From NCBI GenBank assembly GCA_910577735.1, contig CAJTOO010000007.1, forward strand, positions 350-64,349: a stretch of DNA of 64,000 nucleotides, given 5' to 3'. A program made the translations under genes and the position numbers. This DNA is from an uncultured Lachnospiraceae bacterium (lineage in GTDB: Bacteria; Bacillota; Clostridia; Lachnospirales; Lachnospiraceae). Below, piece by piece: positions 9,224-19,228 of this stretch. Numbering within the stretch: position 1 is the first letter of the stretch; the number at the start of each line of letters is the position of its first letter. The notes under the pieces are model-generated. The model was not told the DNA's origin. It searched no databases and saw only the letters and a program-made list of their open reading frames with translations.

Positions 9224-10405
9224 TTACCCTACATACGTGTTTCGCACACTTTGATAAAATTCTTCCAGCTCCCTGACTGTATTCTCCGGTCTTAGCCTTA
9301 AAATACGCTCATGTGCATTATCTCCTAAATCTTTAATATTCTCTGCTGGCATCTCCAAAATCATATTCATTTGATCAACCAACATTTCGTCATTATCTGC
9401 TTCTATTAATAAACCACTGACTTGATCCTGAATCAGCTGATCCAGGCTTGTCCCTTTTGTTCCTATCACTATTTTTCTAAGATACATAGCCTCCATACAT
9501 GAATTCGGAAGGTTATCCATCAAAGAAGGAATTAATACAGCACATGCCTCAGACACAATCGGATATAACTTTTCTTTCTGCAGAGAACCTAAATAGAGAA
9601 TTCTTTCTATATGCTCTTTTCCATAATCACGAAACATGTCCAATATATCTCTTCCATCTATACTGAAAAGATCCCCTGCAAAAACAAAAAATATATCTTC
9701 ATGTTTGCATAAAATAGAATACAGGCTTCTTGCTATGGTTAATATCCCTTTATCCGGAGATAATCGTCCAAAAAAAAGAAAATATTTTTTTCCTTTCAGT
9801 TTTTTATTGTAGACTGAATAGTCCCAATCTTTCGGATCTATTTCTAATTGAAAAGGAGTTTCTATCACTTTTACTTCTCTATGAATATCCTGTGCAAATC
9901 CATTTGCTATCACTCTGCTTGGCGCAAAAATTGCATCCATGTTTCTGCTCGCCCAGCGCTCCATTCTTGAAATCACATCAATTTGTTTTGGCGTAAAAGC
10001 TGATATCAGCTGAACCCTTGCATACGAAGACATTCTCATTACCGCTGGAACCCCAACTTTGGCAGAATGCAAACACCCTACCCCAAACCAACCTGTATAT
10101 TGAATCATATCTATATTCAATTCCTCAACTAATCTGCGCAGCTTCCTTTGCAAAAAAGCATCTCTTATAATACTCTGCAAACCAAATGAAAGCCATGCAA
10201 ACCCTCTCAGGCGTGGAAATATTTTAACAGAGTAAACTGCTACACCCTTATATTTCCAACTACAGGATTTATCATCCGCCGTCAGAATATATGCATTATG
10301 CCCTCTTTGTTCTAAGGCTGTAACCGTTTTATAAATATAATTCGGCATCCCACTAATACTCGCATTTTCTTTTGCAAATAACCCTGTTACGAATAGAATG
10401 TTCAT
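9224..10405 (-). CDS. Glycosyltransferase family 4
   Basis: GT-B glycosyltransferase of 393 residues. The N-terminal domain opens NILFVTGLF and carries the GMPNYIYKTVTAL acceptor-side helix; the C-terminal Glycos_transf_1 domain has YFLFFGRLSPDKGI, VFAGDL, and the donor-site pattern PSLMDNLPNSCMEAMYLRKIVIGTKGTS with the two conserved acidic positions. No membrane segment is evident, so it acts at the cytoplasmic face on a lipid-linked acceptor. The start overlaps the asparagine synthase stop by ATGA, implying translational coupling. The sugar cannot be predicted. Confidence 0.85.
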   Translation of the reverse strand: MNILFVTGLFAKENASISGMPNYIYKTVTALEQRGHNAYILTADDKSCSWKYKGVAVYSVKIFPRLRGFAWLSFGLQSIIRDAFLQRKLRRLVEELNIDMIQYTGWFGVGCLHSAKVGVPAVMRMSSYARVQLISAFTPKQIDVISRMERWASRNMDAIFAPSRVIANGFAQDIHREVKVIETPFQLEIDPKDWDYSVYNKKLKGKKYFLFFGRLSPDKGILTIARSLYSILCKHEDIFFVFAGDLFSIDGRDILDMFRDYGKEHIERILYLGSLQKEKLYPIVSEACAVLIPSLMDNLPNSCMEAMYLRKIVIGTKGTSLDQLIQDQVSGLLIEADNDEMLVDQMNMILEMPAENIKDLGDNAHERILRLRPENTVRELEEFYQSVRNTYVG

Positions 10406-12309
10406 TTAGATTTCTCCAATAATTTCTTGTTTTCAAACCACGCTTCAAACATTAATAAATTCCATACTTGAACAGAATATTTTCCACATTCATTGAACTC
10501 ATTCCATACTTTTTGTACCATTTCAACATTCAAAACATTTTGTTTTTTAATGTTCTGAGCATCTAATAATGTATTAGCCCAATCATTTATTTTCTTATCA
10601 GTGAGCAGCCATTTGCTAATCGGGATTGAAAACCCCTTTTTCTGGGGGCTGATCAGGTGTTCCGGGATATACTGACTTAAAATCTTTCTTAAGATAATCT
10701 TATTATCACCCTGCTTATTCAACTTATGTTTTAAGTTTATTTTCCCTGCAAACTGTACAACATCTCTATCTAAAAACGGTGCTCTTGTTTCCAATGAACA
10801 ACTCATCGCCGCCCGATCCATCTTAACCAAAACATCATCCGGCAAATATGAAATTGCGTCAAGGTACATCATTGTTTCCGAAATATTTTCTATCCCCTCA
10901 ACATTGGATGGCAGTCTATTACCACTTCCGTCCACACACCATTTTTCGTCAGATAATGATAATATACCGTACCGCATAATATCATATAAAGTTTCTATGC
11001 TATCTGCCTGAAGCCAATCTCCCCGCTTAGCCATTTTAGTATGACGCATACACCATGTATTCTCAAGTATCTTCCGACTCAAGACTGTTCTCAAACCAAG
11101 CGGTATCTTTCTAATAATCCTCCATTCTCTTGGCAAAAACCGATATTGATACCATGGATATCCCCCAAACAACTCATCTCCACCATCTCCGGTCAAAGCA
11201 ACCGATACTTTTGTTTTAGCAAACCTGCTCACTAATATAGATGGAATTGCCGAGGAATCCCCAAACGGCTCTGAATAGAATTTCGGCAACATGGGGATAA
11301 CATCCTTAATCTCCTTTTCGCTAATGTACAGTTCTGTATGATCAGTTCCCAACCGCTCTGCGATTTTTTTAGAATCCCGTGCTTCATTCATCACAGAATC
11401 TTCCACTCCGATAGAAAATGTTTTAATTTTAGCAGAATTGATTTTCTGCATAATTGCAACAATAAGTGAACTGTCCACTCCTGACGATAAAAAAGCTCCT
11501 ATTGGAACATCTGACAACATTTGTCCGGCTACTGAATCTGTAAGCAACGTCTCTAATTGAGCACTTGCTTCTTCCAATGATAAAATTGAAGATGGGTTGT
11601 ATCCAGATAAAATGATATCTTTATAGTTCCAATAAGAACATTGCCGCACTATATTTAATTTAGAATCTATACTTAATAATTCACCCGGACGTAACTTATA
11701 TATATTATCATAGATGGTTCTATCCCCGCTAATAAAACCACGACTAATAAACTCACCAAGAGCATTATAGTTTATCGATAAACTGTTCTGACTTATACTA
11801 TATAAACATTCTAATTCAGATGCAAAGACAAATATATCACTAATACGTCCATAATACAGAGGTTTTTCACCCATCCGATCTCTGACTAATGTCAGAATTT
11901 GCTCCTTTCTGTCATATAAGGCAATTGCAAACATTCCTTTACACAATGCTAATGTTTCATCAACACCATATTCTTCAAAACAGTTAAGAAGCACTTCTGT
12001 ATCAGAAGTCCCTAAAAAAGAGAGATTTCTCTCTCGTTTCAACTTTGATGCCAATTCTATATAATTATATATTTCGCCATTATAGGATATAACAAACCTT
12101 TCCCCTCTAGAAACCATAGGTTGTTTTCCTGTAACTGACAAATCCAATATGGAAAGTCTTCGATGAACTAATACAGCTTTCTTCTCATCTGAAATCCATA
12201 GACCCCGATCATCTGGTCCTCTATGTTGCAGTAATTCCCGCATTTCAGTTGCCATGCCTAATTCACGTGTTCCTATTTTATTACATAATATTCCTGCTAT
12301 ACCACACAT
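10402..12309 (-). CDS. asnB: Asparagine synthase (glutamine-hydrolysing), AsnB family
   Basis: Full-length 635-residue AsnB-type protein. It begins MCGIAG, so the N-terminal nucleophile cysteine of the class II glutaminase is present. LQHRGPDDRG and SYNGEIYNY follow, and the synthetase domain has the PP-loop SSGVDSSLI and LTGDGGDELFGGYPWYQ. In surface-glycan loci such enzymes commonly amidate carboxyl groups of uronic acids or attach amino acids rather than make free asparagine; that role is inferred from location. An AAAGG lies just upstream of the ATG. A second homologue lacking the glutaminase cysteine lies at 45672-47399. Confidence 0.88.
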   Translation of the reverse strand: MCGIAGILCNKIGTRELGMATEMRELLQHRGPDDRGLWISDEKKAVLVHRRLSILDLSVTGKQPMVSRGERFVISYNGEIYNYIELASKLKRERNLSFLGTSDTEVLLNCFEEYGVDETLALCKGMFAIALYDRKEQILTLVRDRMGEKPLYYGRISDIFVFASELECLYSISQNSLSINYNALGEFISRGFISGDRTIYDNIYKLRPGELLSIDSKLNIVRQCSYWNYKDIILSGYNPSSILSLEEASAQLETLLTDSVAGQMLSDVPIGAFLSSGVDSSLIVAIMQKINSAKIKTFSIGVEDSVMNEARDSKKIAERLGTDHTELYISEKEIKDVIPMLPKFYSEPFGDSSAIPSILVSRFAKTKVSVALTGDGGDELFGGYPWYQYRFLPREWRIIRKIPLGLRTVLSRKILENTWCMRHTKMAKRGDWLQADSIETLYDIMRYGILSLSDEKWCVDGSGNRLPSNVEGIENISETMMYLDAISYLPDDVLVKMDRAAMSCSLETRAPFLDRDVVQFAGKINLKHKLNKQGDNKIILRKILSQYIPEHLISPQKKGFSIPISKWLLTDKKINDWANTLLDAQNIKKQNVLNVEMVQKVWNEFNECGKYSVQVWNLLMFEAWFENKKLLEKSK

Positions 12310-12400
12310 TACCTTTACACCTTTTTCCCCGGGAACTACCGATAGGACATCTTTTTCATCCTAATATTTACCAAACAAAATCTTATCTTTGAAAATTTCT

Positions 12401-13288
12401 TTACATTCTTATCCATTCATCACAGGCAAAAAGATTCTGGCATCCTGTATATGGCAAATCCGGCACTACTATTATTTTTGAAACATTGGAATTAAGATAT
12501 GCACTCCAAAAACCAAATGTACTATTTGCAATAATATTATGCTTACACATACTCATCAACTGCATATCTATATAACTATTGTTCCCTGTATTCCCTTCAA
12601 CAACCTTTAAGTTTACTATATCACTGTATGTTTCATTGGCAAAATGCGGATCATCTGTAAACACAAAATATTTGAGCTCTCGATTTGAAATTCGTTCCTG
12701 AATATAATGAATTGCCTTTCTATAAAATTTCTCTGGTACCAGTTCAACGCCCCACGCAGTATAGTCACCATGTCTGATGTGGATACCCACTGATTCAGAG
12801 CTCCTAATTTCATTTTCCCAACACTTATTAGAATCATCTGTAATCTGCGGGAACTTATAAATCTCACGGATTCTGTCCTCAATACCAGCAAAATACTGAC
12901 AGTTTGCAAAAACACCATATAAATAATACGACTTAGACATATCTAAATGAAAGAATCTGTCCTCATACACCGTAAAATCCTCTTGCACAATACACGTTGC
13001 TTTATGACCAAATATTCTATATCTAATTCTTTCCAGGAAATGATGGTATTTATAATGAGGACCATCAACGGGATAAATATCTGAAAGCCCTTTTAGTTCC
13101 TCCTCTGTACATTCCTCTGCCTGCACACCAAATATTTTCTCTAATTCATATCCATTATGATTATCACCAAGCGTATGCATGATATCCAGCTTCACTTCGG
13201 CATCAGGATATAAATATTTAAACATGCTGTAAAAAGCATATTCAAACATCTGATTTCCCAATCCCCCGCCAATACTAATTATTATCAT
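12401..13288 (-). CDS. Alpha-1,2-fucosyltransferase-type glycosyltransferase (GT11)
   Basis: GT11 family protein of 295 residues. The N-terminal GGGLGNQMFEYAF motif and the GDP-fucose binding motif VGIHIRHGDY are diagnostic, and the C-terminal part has the expected NSTFGFWSAYL motif. The start at 13288 is preferred over an ATG 21 bases upstream since GGAG stands 8 bases before it. It should transfer fucose from GDP-fucose, or a related deoxy sugar, in an alpha-1,2 linkage. No gmd/fcl GDP-fucose genes are in the window, so the donor must be made elsewhere. The 178 bases upstream of it hold no gene. Confidence 0.87.
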   Translation of the reverse strand: MIIISIGGGLGNQMFEYAFYSMFKYLYPDAEVKLDIMHTLGDNHNGYELEKIFGVQAEECTEEELKGLSDIYPVDGPHYKYHHFLERIRYRIFGHKATCIVQEDFTVYEDRFFHLDMSKSYYLYGVFANCQYFAGIEDRIREIYKFPQITDDSNKCWENEIRSSESVGIHIRHGDYTAWGVELVPEKFYRKAIHYIQERISNRELKYFVFTDDPHFANETYSDIVNLKVVEGNTGNNSYIDMQLMSMCKHNIIANSTFGFWSAYLNSNVSKIIVVPDLPYTGCQNLFACDEWIRM

Positions 13289-13486
13289 TCTTATGTCTCC
13301 AAGAAACACATATCCTATATCTTAATACCCCTACAGAATCATGACAATCATACATATTTCCATACAAATGGAATCAAACTACTATTTCATTCTATACTAT
13401 CGATAACTAAAACACAACATGGATTTCCTATTCAGTGGGTACGCCCAAAGTACATCCTGAATCACTAAACTTTCAACAAAACCAAG

Positions 13487-14545
13487 TCAACTCCCCACAA
13501 TATTCCCTGTAGCCTTTAAATAGGCATACTTATCACGCTTATCAGGCTCTAAACAAGCCCCTTCCGCCCACTCATTCCACGCATTGACAAACAGAAACTC
13601 CTGATTACGTTCTGCTGCCTTTTTATATTGCATTTCTAAATATTTTTCATACAATCGGGCATTACTTCCCACAATAATCATTGCTCTTTTTCCCATTCTT
13701 GGAGTATTGTCCCAATTGGGGAAAAAACCCAGAAACGCATCACTATTTCTTTTCACTATATTTTTACATATCTTCTCATAATCGAGTTTGATATATATTC
13801 CCAACTTCCAAAGCTTCAACTTACCAATCAACTCTCTCTTCAACATATAAAGCGGCATCCTATTTCTGACTGTATACATTGGTTCAAACTCTAAGGCCGC
13901 CTGTGTTTCCGGATAATGTTTCTGCTTTTGTGCACCAGATAACGTTTCTATAACATATAATTCCGGCATCTCCAGCTCTTTCAATCTCGCATTCCAATAT
14001 GACAGCATTTCAACAAAATTCTTTATCTCTGATGCCTTATATATAATAAAGAGGAGTTTACCTTGGATTTTAATATAGCGATCATCTTTAAAAAAGGGTA
14101 GCAAATAGTTCAAATGCTCTTCCCAATCATCTTTGTCTCCATACTCCTGCTGTATTAAGATTTCTTTCTCTTTACCACTCCAGGTTCTTGACCAGGTTTC
14201 ATTTGCCCAGGAAATACAGTAGTGAATATCTATATCCGGATTATGCAACAATAGTTCCATGGGTTTTTCTAACAGCTTCTTTCCATGAAACCAATAGTGA
14301 TAATAGCAAAATCCATAAATTCCATATTTATTTGCCAGAGAAGCCTGCCATCTGTGCGTATCAACATCAAGCAAAGAATAATAACGGTCATCTAACGGTT
14401 CATACGGCTGATTATGGCCTTTAAACAGGGGCCGGCTTTTCCTCGTGTTTGTCCACTCTGTGAACCCTTCTTCCCACCACTTATCGTTTTCAGGAATGGC
14501 ATGAAATTGTGGGAGGAAAAAAGCTATGATTTTAGGTTGACTCAT
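13487..14545 (-). CDS. WbsX-like glycosyltransferase (GT99/WbsX family)
   Basis: A 352-residue protein of the WbsX family found in O-antigen and capsule loci. Typical features are IAFFLPQFHAIPENDKWW at the N-terminus, GFTEWTN, YGIYGFCYYHYWF, CISWANETWSRTW and, near the end, FVNAWNEWAEGACLEPD. The start ATG overlaps the upstream GT2 stop (ATGA). The domain is related to glycoside hydrolase family 99-like barrels, and the donor sugar is not established for most members. Confidence 0.85.
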   Translation of the reverse strand: MSQPKIIAFFLPQFHAIPENDKWWEEGFTEWTNTRKSRPLFKGHNQPYEPLDDRYYSLLDVDTHRWQASLANKYGIYGFCYYHYWFHGKKLLEKPMELLLHNPDIDIHYCISWANETWSRTWSGKEKEILIQQEYGDKDDWEEHLNYLLPFFKDDRYIKIQGKLLFIIYKASEIKNFVEMLSYWNARLKELEMPELYVIETLSGAQKQKHYPETQAALEFEPMYTVRNRMPLYMLKRELIGKLKLWKLGIYIKLDYEKICKNIVKRNSDAFLGFFPNWDNTPRMGKRAMIIVGSNARLYEKYLEMQYKKAAERNQEFLFVNAWNEWAEGACLEPDKRDKYAYLKATGNIVGS

Positions 14546-15429
14546 TGATTCTGCTTACTGCCTTTCCTTTGTTTCATAATATGACTTAAAAACTTTATAC
14601 TATCATAAACAACTCTTTCAGCATATGCTGCCAAATACATAATTCCAAATAAGATCTGTGCCGGTTTGCCACATCGAACATAAAATTGTAGATATATCAT
14701 AAAACTCGGATAGAACAGTTTAAACGCATTTGTTTTTGATTTATATGCCTTTTTAATACTCGTTGAATGTTCATGGATATAACAAATATCTGATAAAACA
14801 ATTTCCTTATATCCCTGCTGCCTTAACCTATAGGCAAGAATATTTTCCTCCAGATAAAGAAAAGTTCTTTCATCAAACCCTCCCACTGCCTTAAAGATAG
14901 GAGTTTTAATTGCAAAAAAGGAACCTTCAACAACACCAACCTCATGTATTTTCTTATTTTTTATAAGTTTTCTTTTTACAAAATACTTATGTGATGTAAA
15001 AACAAGCATAAACAACATTCGTATCGTTCCCAAAAATCCAGGCAAGTCCCATGCATTGTATCCTCTCTTTACCAAAGCTGTCGCTACTGCATACCGAGGA
15101 TTCATATACAGTCCTTCCTCTATTCTTTCAACGATATTTTCCTCAAACTGCACATCCGGATTCGCAAAAAAAAGTGTATCAGGACTCCATTTTTCAATCG
15201 CGTATCTTGCTCCATAATTATTGCCGGCAGCATACCCACAATTTCTTTTAGTACAAATAATGTGAATTTTATCATTCGTGTATTTGCTCATAACTCGATA
15301 TGAATCATCATTTGAGCAATTGTCTACAACCAAAATGTGATCTAATGCAACATAATGCTTTATTTTATTTAATAATTTAACCGTTGTCAAACAATCATTA
15401 TAATTTAGTATTATCAGGCAATTTCCCAT
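14542..15429 (-). CDS. Glycosyltransferase family 2 (rhamnosyltransferase-like)
   Basis: GT-A enzyme of 295 residues. LIILNYNDCLTTV is the N-terminal nucleotide-binding strand, VDNCSNDDS and NCGYAAGNNYGARYA follow, FFANPDVQF carries the metal-binding DxD-like site, and GGFDERTFLYLEENILAYRLRQQG is the acceptor-side motif. These match rhamnosyltransferase-type GT2 proteins (WbbL-like). A hydrophobic C-terminal segment with YLQFYVRCG may lie on the membrane. Followed by WbsX with ATGA overlap. Confidence 0.85.
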   Translation of the reverse strand: MGNCLIILNYNDCLTTVKLLNKIKHYVALDHILVVDNCSNDDSYRVMSKYTNDKIHIICTKRNCGYAAGNNYGARYAIEKWSPDTLFFANPDVQFEENIVERIEEGLYMNPRYAVATALVKRGYNAWDLPGFLGTIRMLFMLVFTSHKYFVKRKLIKNKKIHEVGVVEGSFFAIKTPIFKAVGGFDERTFLYLEENILAYRLRQQGYKEIVLSDICYIHEHSTSIKKAYKSKTNAFKLFYPSFMIYLQFYVRCGKPAQILFGIMYLAAYAERVVYDSIKFLSHIMKQRKGSKQNQ

Positions 15430-15494
15430 ACTCTTAAATGTCCTATTCGGCTTTATCCGGCCATGCTAACAGTTTATCAGCATATTTTCTTATT

Positions 15495-16361
15495 TCAACG
15501 TACCTTCTTCAGCCAAATACTCCCTCCACTGTTCTTTAGGCATAACGGCATATGTTCTCTAAACCATGTTGGGTTTTGCGCAATCAGATAATGATTCCAT
15601 AGCACAATTTCAAAAGTATGGTTATACTGCAAAAAGCTTCTGAGCATGTAATCCTCATTCCAGGCCCGCCCTGTCATTACCCATTCTCTGGGATACTCAA
15701 ACGGATAAAATATATCATGAAAATGAACATATACACCTTCCTGTAAAACCGGTAAAATTTTGCTGAAAATATAATTTACATCGCTGCCTGTCTTTACTAC
15801 ATGGGTACTGTCAATAAAAAGAATGTCTCCTGCTTTCAGTGATTTAAATACTTTTAACTCCACATCCTGCAGCTTATTTTCCAAAATACGAACTTTATCT
15901 GACTTTCGCAAAAGCTTCTTTAATCTTTCAGTATATGGCTCAATAAAACACATTTGTGTATTGGATGATAAATATTTTTCATTTACATCCATTAAAAGTG
16001 CAGAGGTATAGCCTGATCCAACTTCAATAACTCTGCGAGGTTTGATTGTCCGCAGCATAAAATAATAAAAAATACCGTCAGCGTATGAATACATATTGTT
16101 TTCAAAATAATAGCGCTGTTGCTTTTCTTCCTTTTCATGAAAAGGAAGTTCATCGTAATATTGCTGACATTCTTTCAAAAACTCCATCTGACGTTCATAC
16201 TGTAAATCAACACCCGGAACCGAATCAACATCGGAAGCAAACAGTTCTTTTTGTTGTTTAATCTCCTTGATTGATGGCAAGGGAGAATAGTAATGCCCCG
16301 GATACCAATACAGTCTCCGTAAAAATAATTCCAAAGTTTGTTTTATATTCATACTGTTCAT
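15495..16361 (-). CDS. Class I SAM-dependent methyltransferase (Methyltransf_24 type)
   Basis: A 288-residue protein with the SAM-binding motif RRVIEVGSGYTSALLMD in the middle, followed by CFIEPY, and ILFIDSTHVVKTGSDVNY, where an Asp/His-containing loop resembles the metal-assisted Methyltransf_24 group. VYVHFHDIFYPFEYP is the post-catalytic strand. The N-terminal 100 residues are an uncharacterised helical extension. ATG overlaps the stop of the upstream membrane protein (ATGA). Probably O-methylates a sugar or lipid-linked intermediate. Confidence 0.75.
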   Translation of the reverse strand: MNSMNIKQTLELFLRRLYWYPGHYYSPLPSIKEIKQQKELFASDVDSVPGVDLQYERQMEFLKECQQYYDELPFHEKEEKQQRYYFENNMYSYADGIFYYFMLRTIKPRRVIEVGSGYTSALLMDVNEKYLSSNTQMCFIEPYTERLKKLLRKSDKVRILENKLQDVELKVFKSLKAGDILFIDSTHVVKTGSDVNYIFSKILPVLQEGVYVHFHDIFYPFEYPREWVMTGRAWNEDYMLRSFLQYNHTFEIVLWNHYLIAQNPTWFREHMPLCLKNSGGSIWLKKVR

Positions 16362-18124
16362 TCTTCACACCCCTCCATACTATATACCCTTAATAGCCAT
16401 GTCTCATCAATCAATTCTGCGCCCATATTTCTCTCACAATATCCAACCGCTTCTTCATCTTCCGGCTCCACCATTATGATAACATTTTCGTCAGGTAACT
16501 GTTCCAGTTCCTCACCCAATACCACATGAATTGTCCTGTCCGGAATTAGAAACTGAAAATACTTCGGATGCATACATGTAGAATCCAAGGCATCATTCCT
16601 TACATAATAAATATCATAATCCTTCAAATCATCTGAAATCTTCTCGACTAAAGGAACTGTCTTCTGGTCTATCATATCTCTGATCCCAAGGGCATATCTC
16701 CCCCCATAATGTCCTGTCACACAATATACCAATGCAAATCCCACTAAGACCACACTAATCTTTATCTTCTTATCCCTGCAAAAAGTAATCCCAAATAGGA
16801 CAACAAACACTATTGTCAGCACAATTACCAATAAGCCAAAAGCTTTAGGCATACTGTTCATAGCCTGATAAAATGCACCTATCACAGGGCTGCAAATTGT
16901 ATTAAATATGCCAGATGCATGTGTAACCCAATAATAAACCGGCAAAATACCAATCAAAATGGATCCACCGGAAATCAACAATCCTGCTCTTGTCTCACGA
17001 ATATACATAATGCAATAAATGATAGCCAAAAAAAGAATCGGCCCAAAGCCATTTTCCATATAACGCGCATAAACAACATAATCCTGACGCGCCGGCCAGT
17101 AACTCATTTGAATGGCGCATATACCATACATAAATGCTGCCACTAACAAAATCCATATTTTACTGATGTAATAATCCTGCCACCAGTCTCTGTCTTTTAT
17201 ATTACTGATTGAGTCTTTGAAAACCTTATAAATTACAATGGGCAGGGTTAATTCCGTCCCTATGAGCAAATAAATATACTTGCCAAATAATGATATGAGA
17301 AAGTGACCTGTGTGCTCAAAAATCCTGGAAGAATATTGGGTAATTGTAGCTGCATTTAAACTCACATTATTCATGCCAGAAGCTTTAGAATTTGACCATA
17401 AAGCCTGAATCTGATAATTTTTTACCATGTCAATGCCCTGATATCCCACCAACATAATCAAGAAGAGCACGGGAAAATACCAAAACTTTTTTTTATGCTT
17501 GATTAACACCAGACTCAATGCAATGATACCTGCCGCAACAGCACCAATATTCCTGTTATGAACTGCGTATGCATAAATAAGCACCCATAATGCGCCCACA
17601 AAATACTTATTAGAAAAATTCTCATCCAGACGTACGATTAGATATGTCTCTAACCATACAAGCATATAAGACAGACTCTCTGTCCATGCCGCTTGAGCAT
17701 AAACAATATTTGACGGGTATATGATCACAAGAAAGCTGACCAATGCCATTAATTTATCGTCCGCATTACGAAATAATCTGCGGCCGCTTTGATAACACAA
17801 AAAATACGAAAAAATCAGAAAAAGAACGTTCAGACCAATAGCTGCTTTATACCATAATCCCGGTGAAGGAAGCAATGCTATGATTGGAATAAGCCATATA
17901 CTATAACCCCATGCATAATATGGCGTTTGGGAAATCAGATCTTTCCAATCATACCCCGCTGTAGAAATTGCATGTGCCCAATATCCAAACTCATCATTGA
18001 TAATAAAAATATAATCTAATGCCCTGATGTGAATACAACATAACCCTGTAATAATAATGATTATTATTACATGGATACTTAAGTTTTTTACTTTATTAAC
18101 ATCCGCCTTCATAACTTGCGCCAT
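16358..18124 (-). CDS. Polytopic membrane protein, GT-C glycosyltransferase-like
   Basis: A 588-residue protein with roughly a dozen hydrophobic segments spread over the first 480 residues and a soluble C-terminal domain of about 100 residues. An acidic loop after the first transmembrane helix (FIINDEFGYWAHA) carries the DE pair typical of GT-C enzymes such as ArnT-like and PMT-like transferases that use polyprenyl-phosphate sugars. The adjacent GT2 (18185-19141) is of the kind that makes polyprenyl-phosphate sugars, so the two may be a donor/transferase pair. A polymerase role (Wzy) cannot be excluded. Confidence 0.65.
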   Translation of the reverse strand: MAQVMKADVNKVKNLSIHVIIIIIITGLCCIHIRALDYIFIINDEFGYWAHAISTAGYDWKDLISQTPYYAWGYSIWLIPIIALLPSPGLWYKAAIGLNVLFLIFSYFLCYQSGRRLFRNADDKLMALVSFLVIIYPSNIVYAQAAWTESLSYMLVWLETYLIVRLDENFSNKYFVGALWVLIYAYAVHNRNIGAVAAGIIALSLVLIKHKKKFWYFPVLFLIMLVGYQGIDMVKNYQIQALWSNSKASGMNNVSLNAATITQYSSRIFEHTGHFLISLFGKYIYLLIGTELTLPIVIYKVFKDSISNIKDRDWWQDYYISKIWILLVAAFMYGICAIQMSYWPARQDYVVYARYMENGFGPILFLAIIYCIMYIRETRAGLLISGGSILIGILPVYYWVTHASGIFNTICSPVIGAFYQAMNSMPKAFGLLVIVLTIVFVVLFGITFCRDKKIKISVVLVGFALVYCVTGHYGGRYALGIRDMIDQKTVPLVEKISDDLKDYDIYYVRNDALDSTCMHPKYFQFLIPDRTIHVVLGEELEQLPDENVIIMVEPEDEEAVGYCERNMGAELIDETWLLRVYSMEGCEE

Positions 18125-18184
18125 TGCCTTCTTGCTTCTATCCTCTTTACTTACTGCGCCACATTAAAACAATCTGTTTACAAT

Positions 18185-19141
18185 CTACTTTTGCATTCTG
18201 TTCTGATCATATTCCTGCTTCTTCAAATGATACTGCACATCCTCCAATATTTTCCGGTTTGCACTAATCACATCTGCCAGCATTCCAATCACAAAAGTGA
18301 CAAAACCAATAATCAAGAGCGTACATGCTAAGATGAGGGATTGGGTATGACCTCCCCCCCTTCCAGTACAATAGAAAACCAAAAATCTAATCCACACCAG
18401 TATTCCAATCAAACTCGGCACCATGGCCACCATTGTAAAACAATATAATGGCTTATACATCATCAACGCTCTGACAATCGTCAAAATAGATTTCTTCACA
18501 TAACCCCATATACTATGAAATAGTCTTGACTCTCGAAGTTCTGGATTTGTCCTGATTGGCACACTGGTAATCGGTATCCGATTCCTGCCCGCCTGCACAA
18601 TGGTCTCCAGCGTATACGTATAATCGTTAATGACATTAATCCGCATCGCAGCCTCTCTGCTAAATGCCCGAAATCCACTAGGGGCATCCGGAATATTCGT
18701 ATTGGATGCTTTGCGTACCACCCAGCTTCCAAAATGCTGCAGTTTCTTCTTAATCCACGAAAAGTGCTCTGTATCATCAATCGGCCTCTCACCAATTACA
18801 ATATCCGCTTCATGGTCCAATATAGGCTGTATCAGCTTTGGAATGTCGTCTGCCACATACTGATTGTCTGCGTCCGTATTTACGATAATATCCGCACCAT
18901 TTCTGAGACATTCGGCAATTCCTGCCATAAATCCTTTTGCAAGGCCCTTGTTCTGCGTAAAACTTACTACGTGATGTACTCCCCAGTTTCTGGCCACTTC
19001 CACGGTATTATCCTTGCATCCATCATCTATGATCAGATATTCAATCTCATCAATTCCATCAATCTGCTTAGGAAGATCGTTCAATGCGATTTCTAGGGTT
19101 TCCGCTTCATTATAGCAGGGAATCTGGATAATTAACTTCAT
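18185..19141 (-). CDS. GT2 polyprenyl-phosphate glycosyltransferase-like with C-terminal membrane helices
   Basis: Dolichol-phosphate-mannose-synthase-like GT2 of 318 residues. IIQIPCYNEAETL, LIIDDGCKDNT, NKGLAKGFMAG, VNTDADNQY and APSGFRAFSREAA are the hallmark motifs, and the last 90 residues contain two transmembrane helices before a charged tail. It likely loads a sugar on a polyprenyl phosphate at the inner face of the membrane. GGAG lies 7 bases upstream of ATG. The loop between the two helices is coded by a G7 run (TGRGGGHT); here the frame is intact. Confidence 0.85.
   Translation of the reverse strand: MKLIIQIPCYNEAETLEIALNDLPKQIDGIDEIEYLIIDDGCKDNTVEVARNWGVHHVVSFTQNKGLAKGFMAGIAECLRNGADIIVNTDADNQYVADDIPKLIQPILDHEADIVIGERPIDDTEHFSWIKKKLQHFGSWVVRKASNTNIPDAPSGFRAFSREAAMRINVINDYTYTLETIVQAGRNRIPITSVPIRTNPELRESRLFHSIWGYVKKSILTIVRALMMYKPLYCFTMVAMVPSLIGILVWIRFLVFYCTGRGGGHTQSLILACTLLIIGFVTFVIGMLADVISANRKILEDVQYHLKKQEYDQNRMQK
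18354..18360 (-). repeat. Short poly-G tract (G7) inside the GT2 gene
   Basis: Seven C on the plus strand between the two C-terminal membrane helices of the GT2 at 18185-19141. The gene is in frame at G7. Shorter than the two tracts that break genes, so switching is only possible, not shown. Confidence 0.5.
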
Positions 19142-19228
19142 TCCATCTCTCCATTCTATAGTTTGTAAATCATACTTCTAAATTAAATCATCAAATTACC
19201 TGTATAAAACACCATCTGCTTTTCTCTA

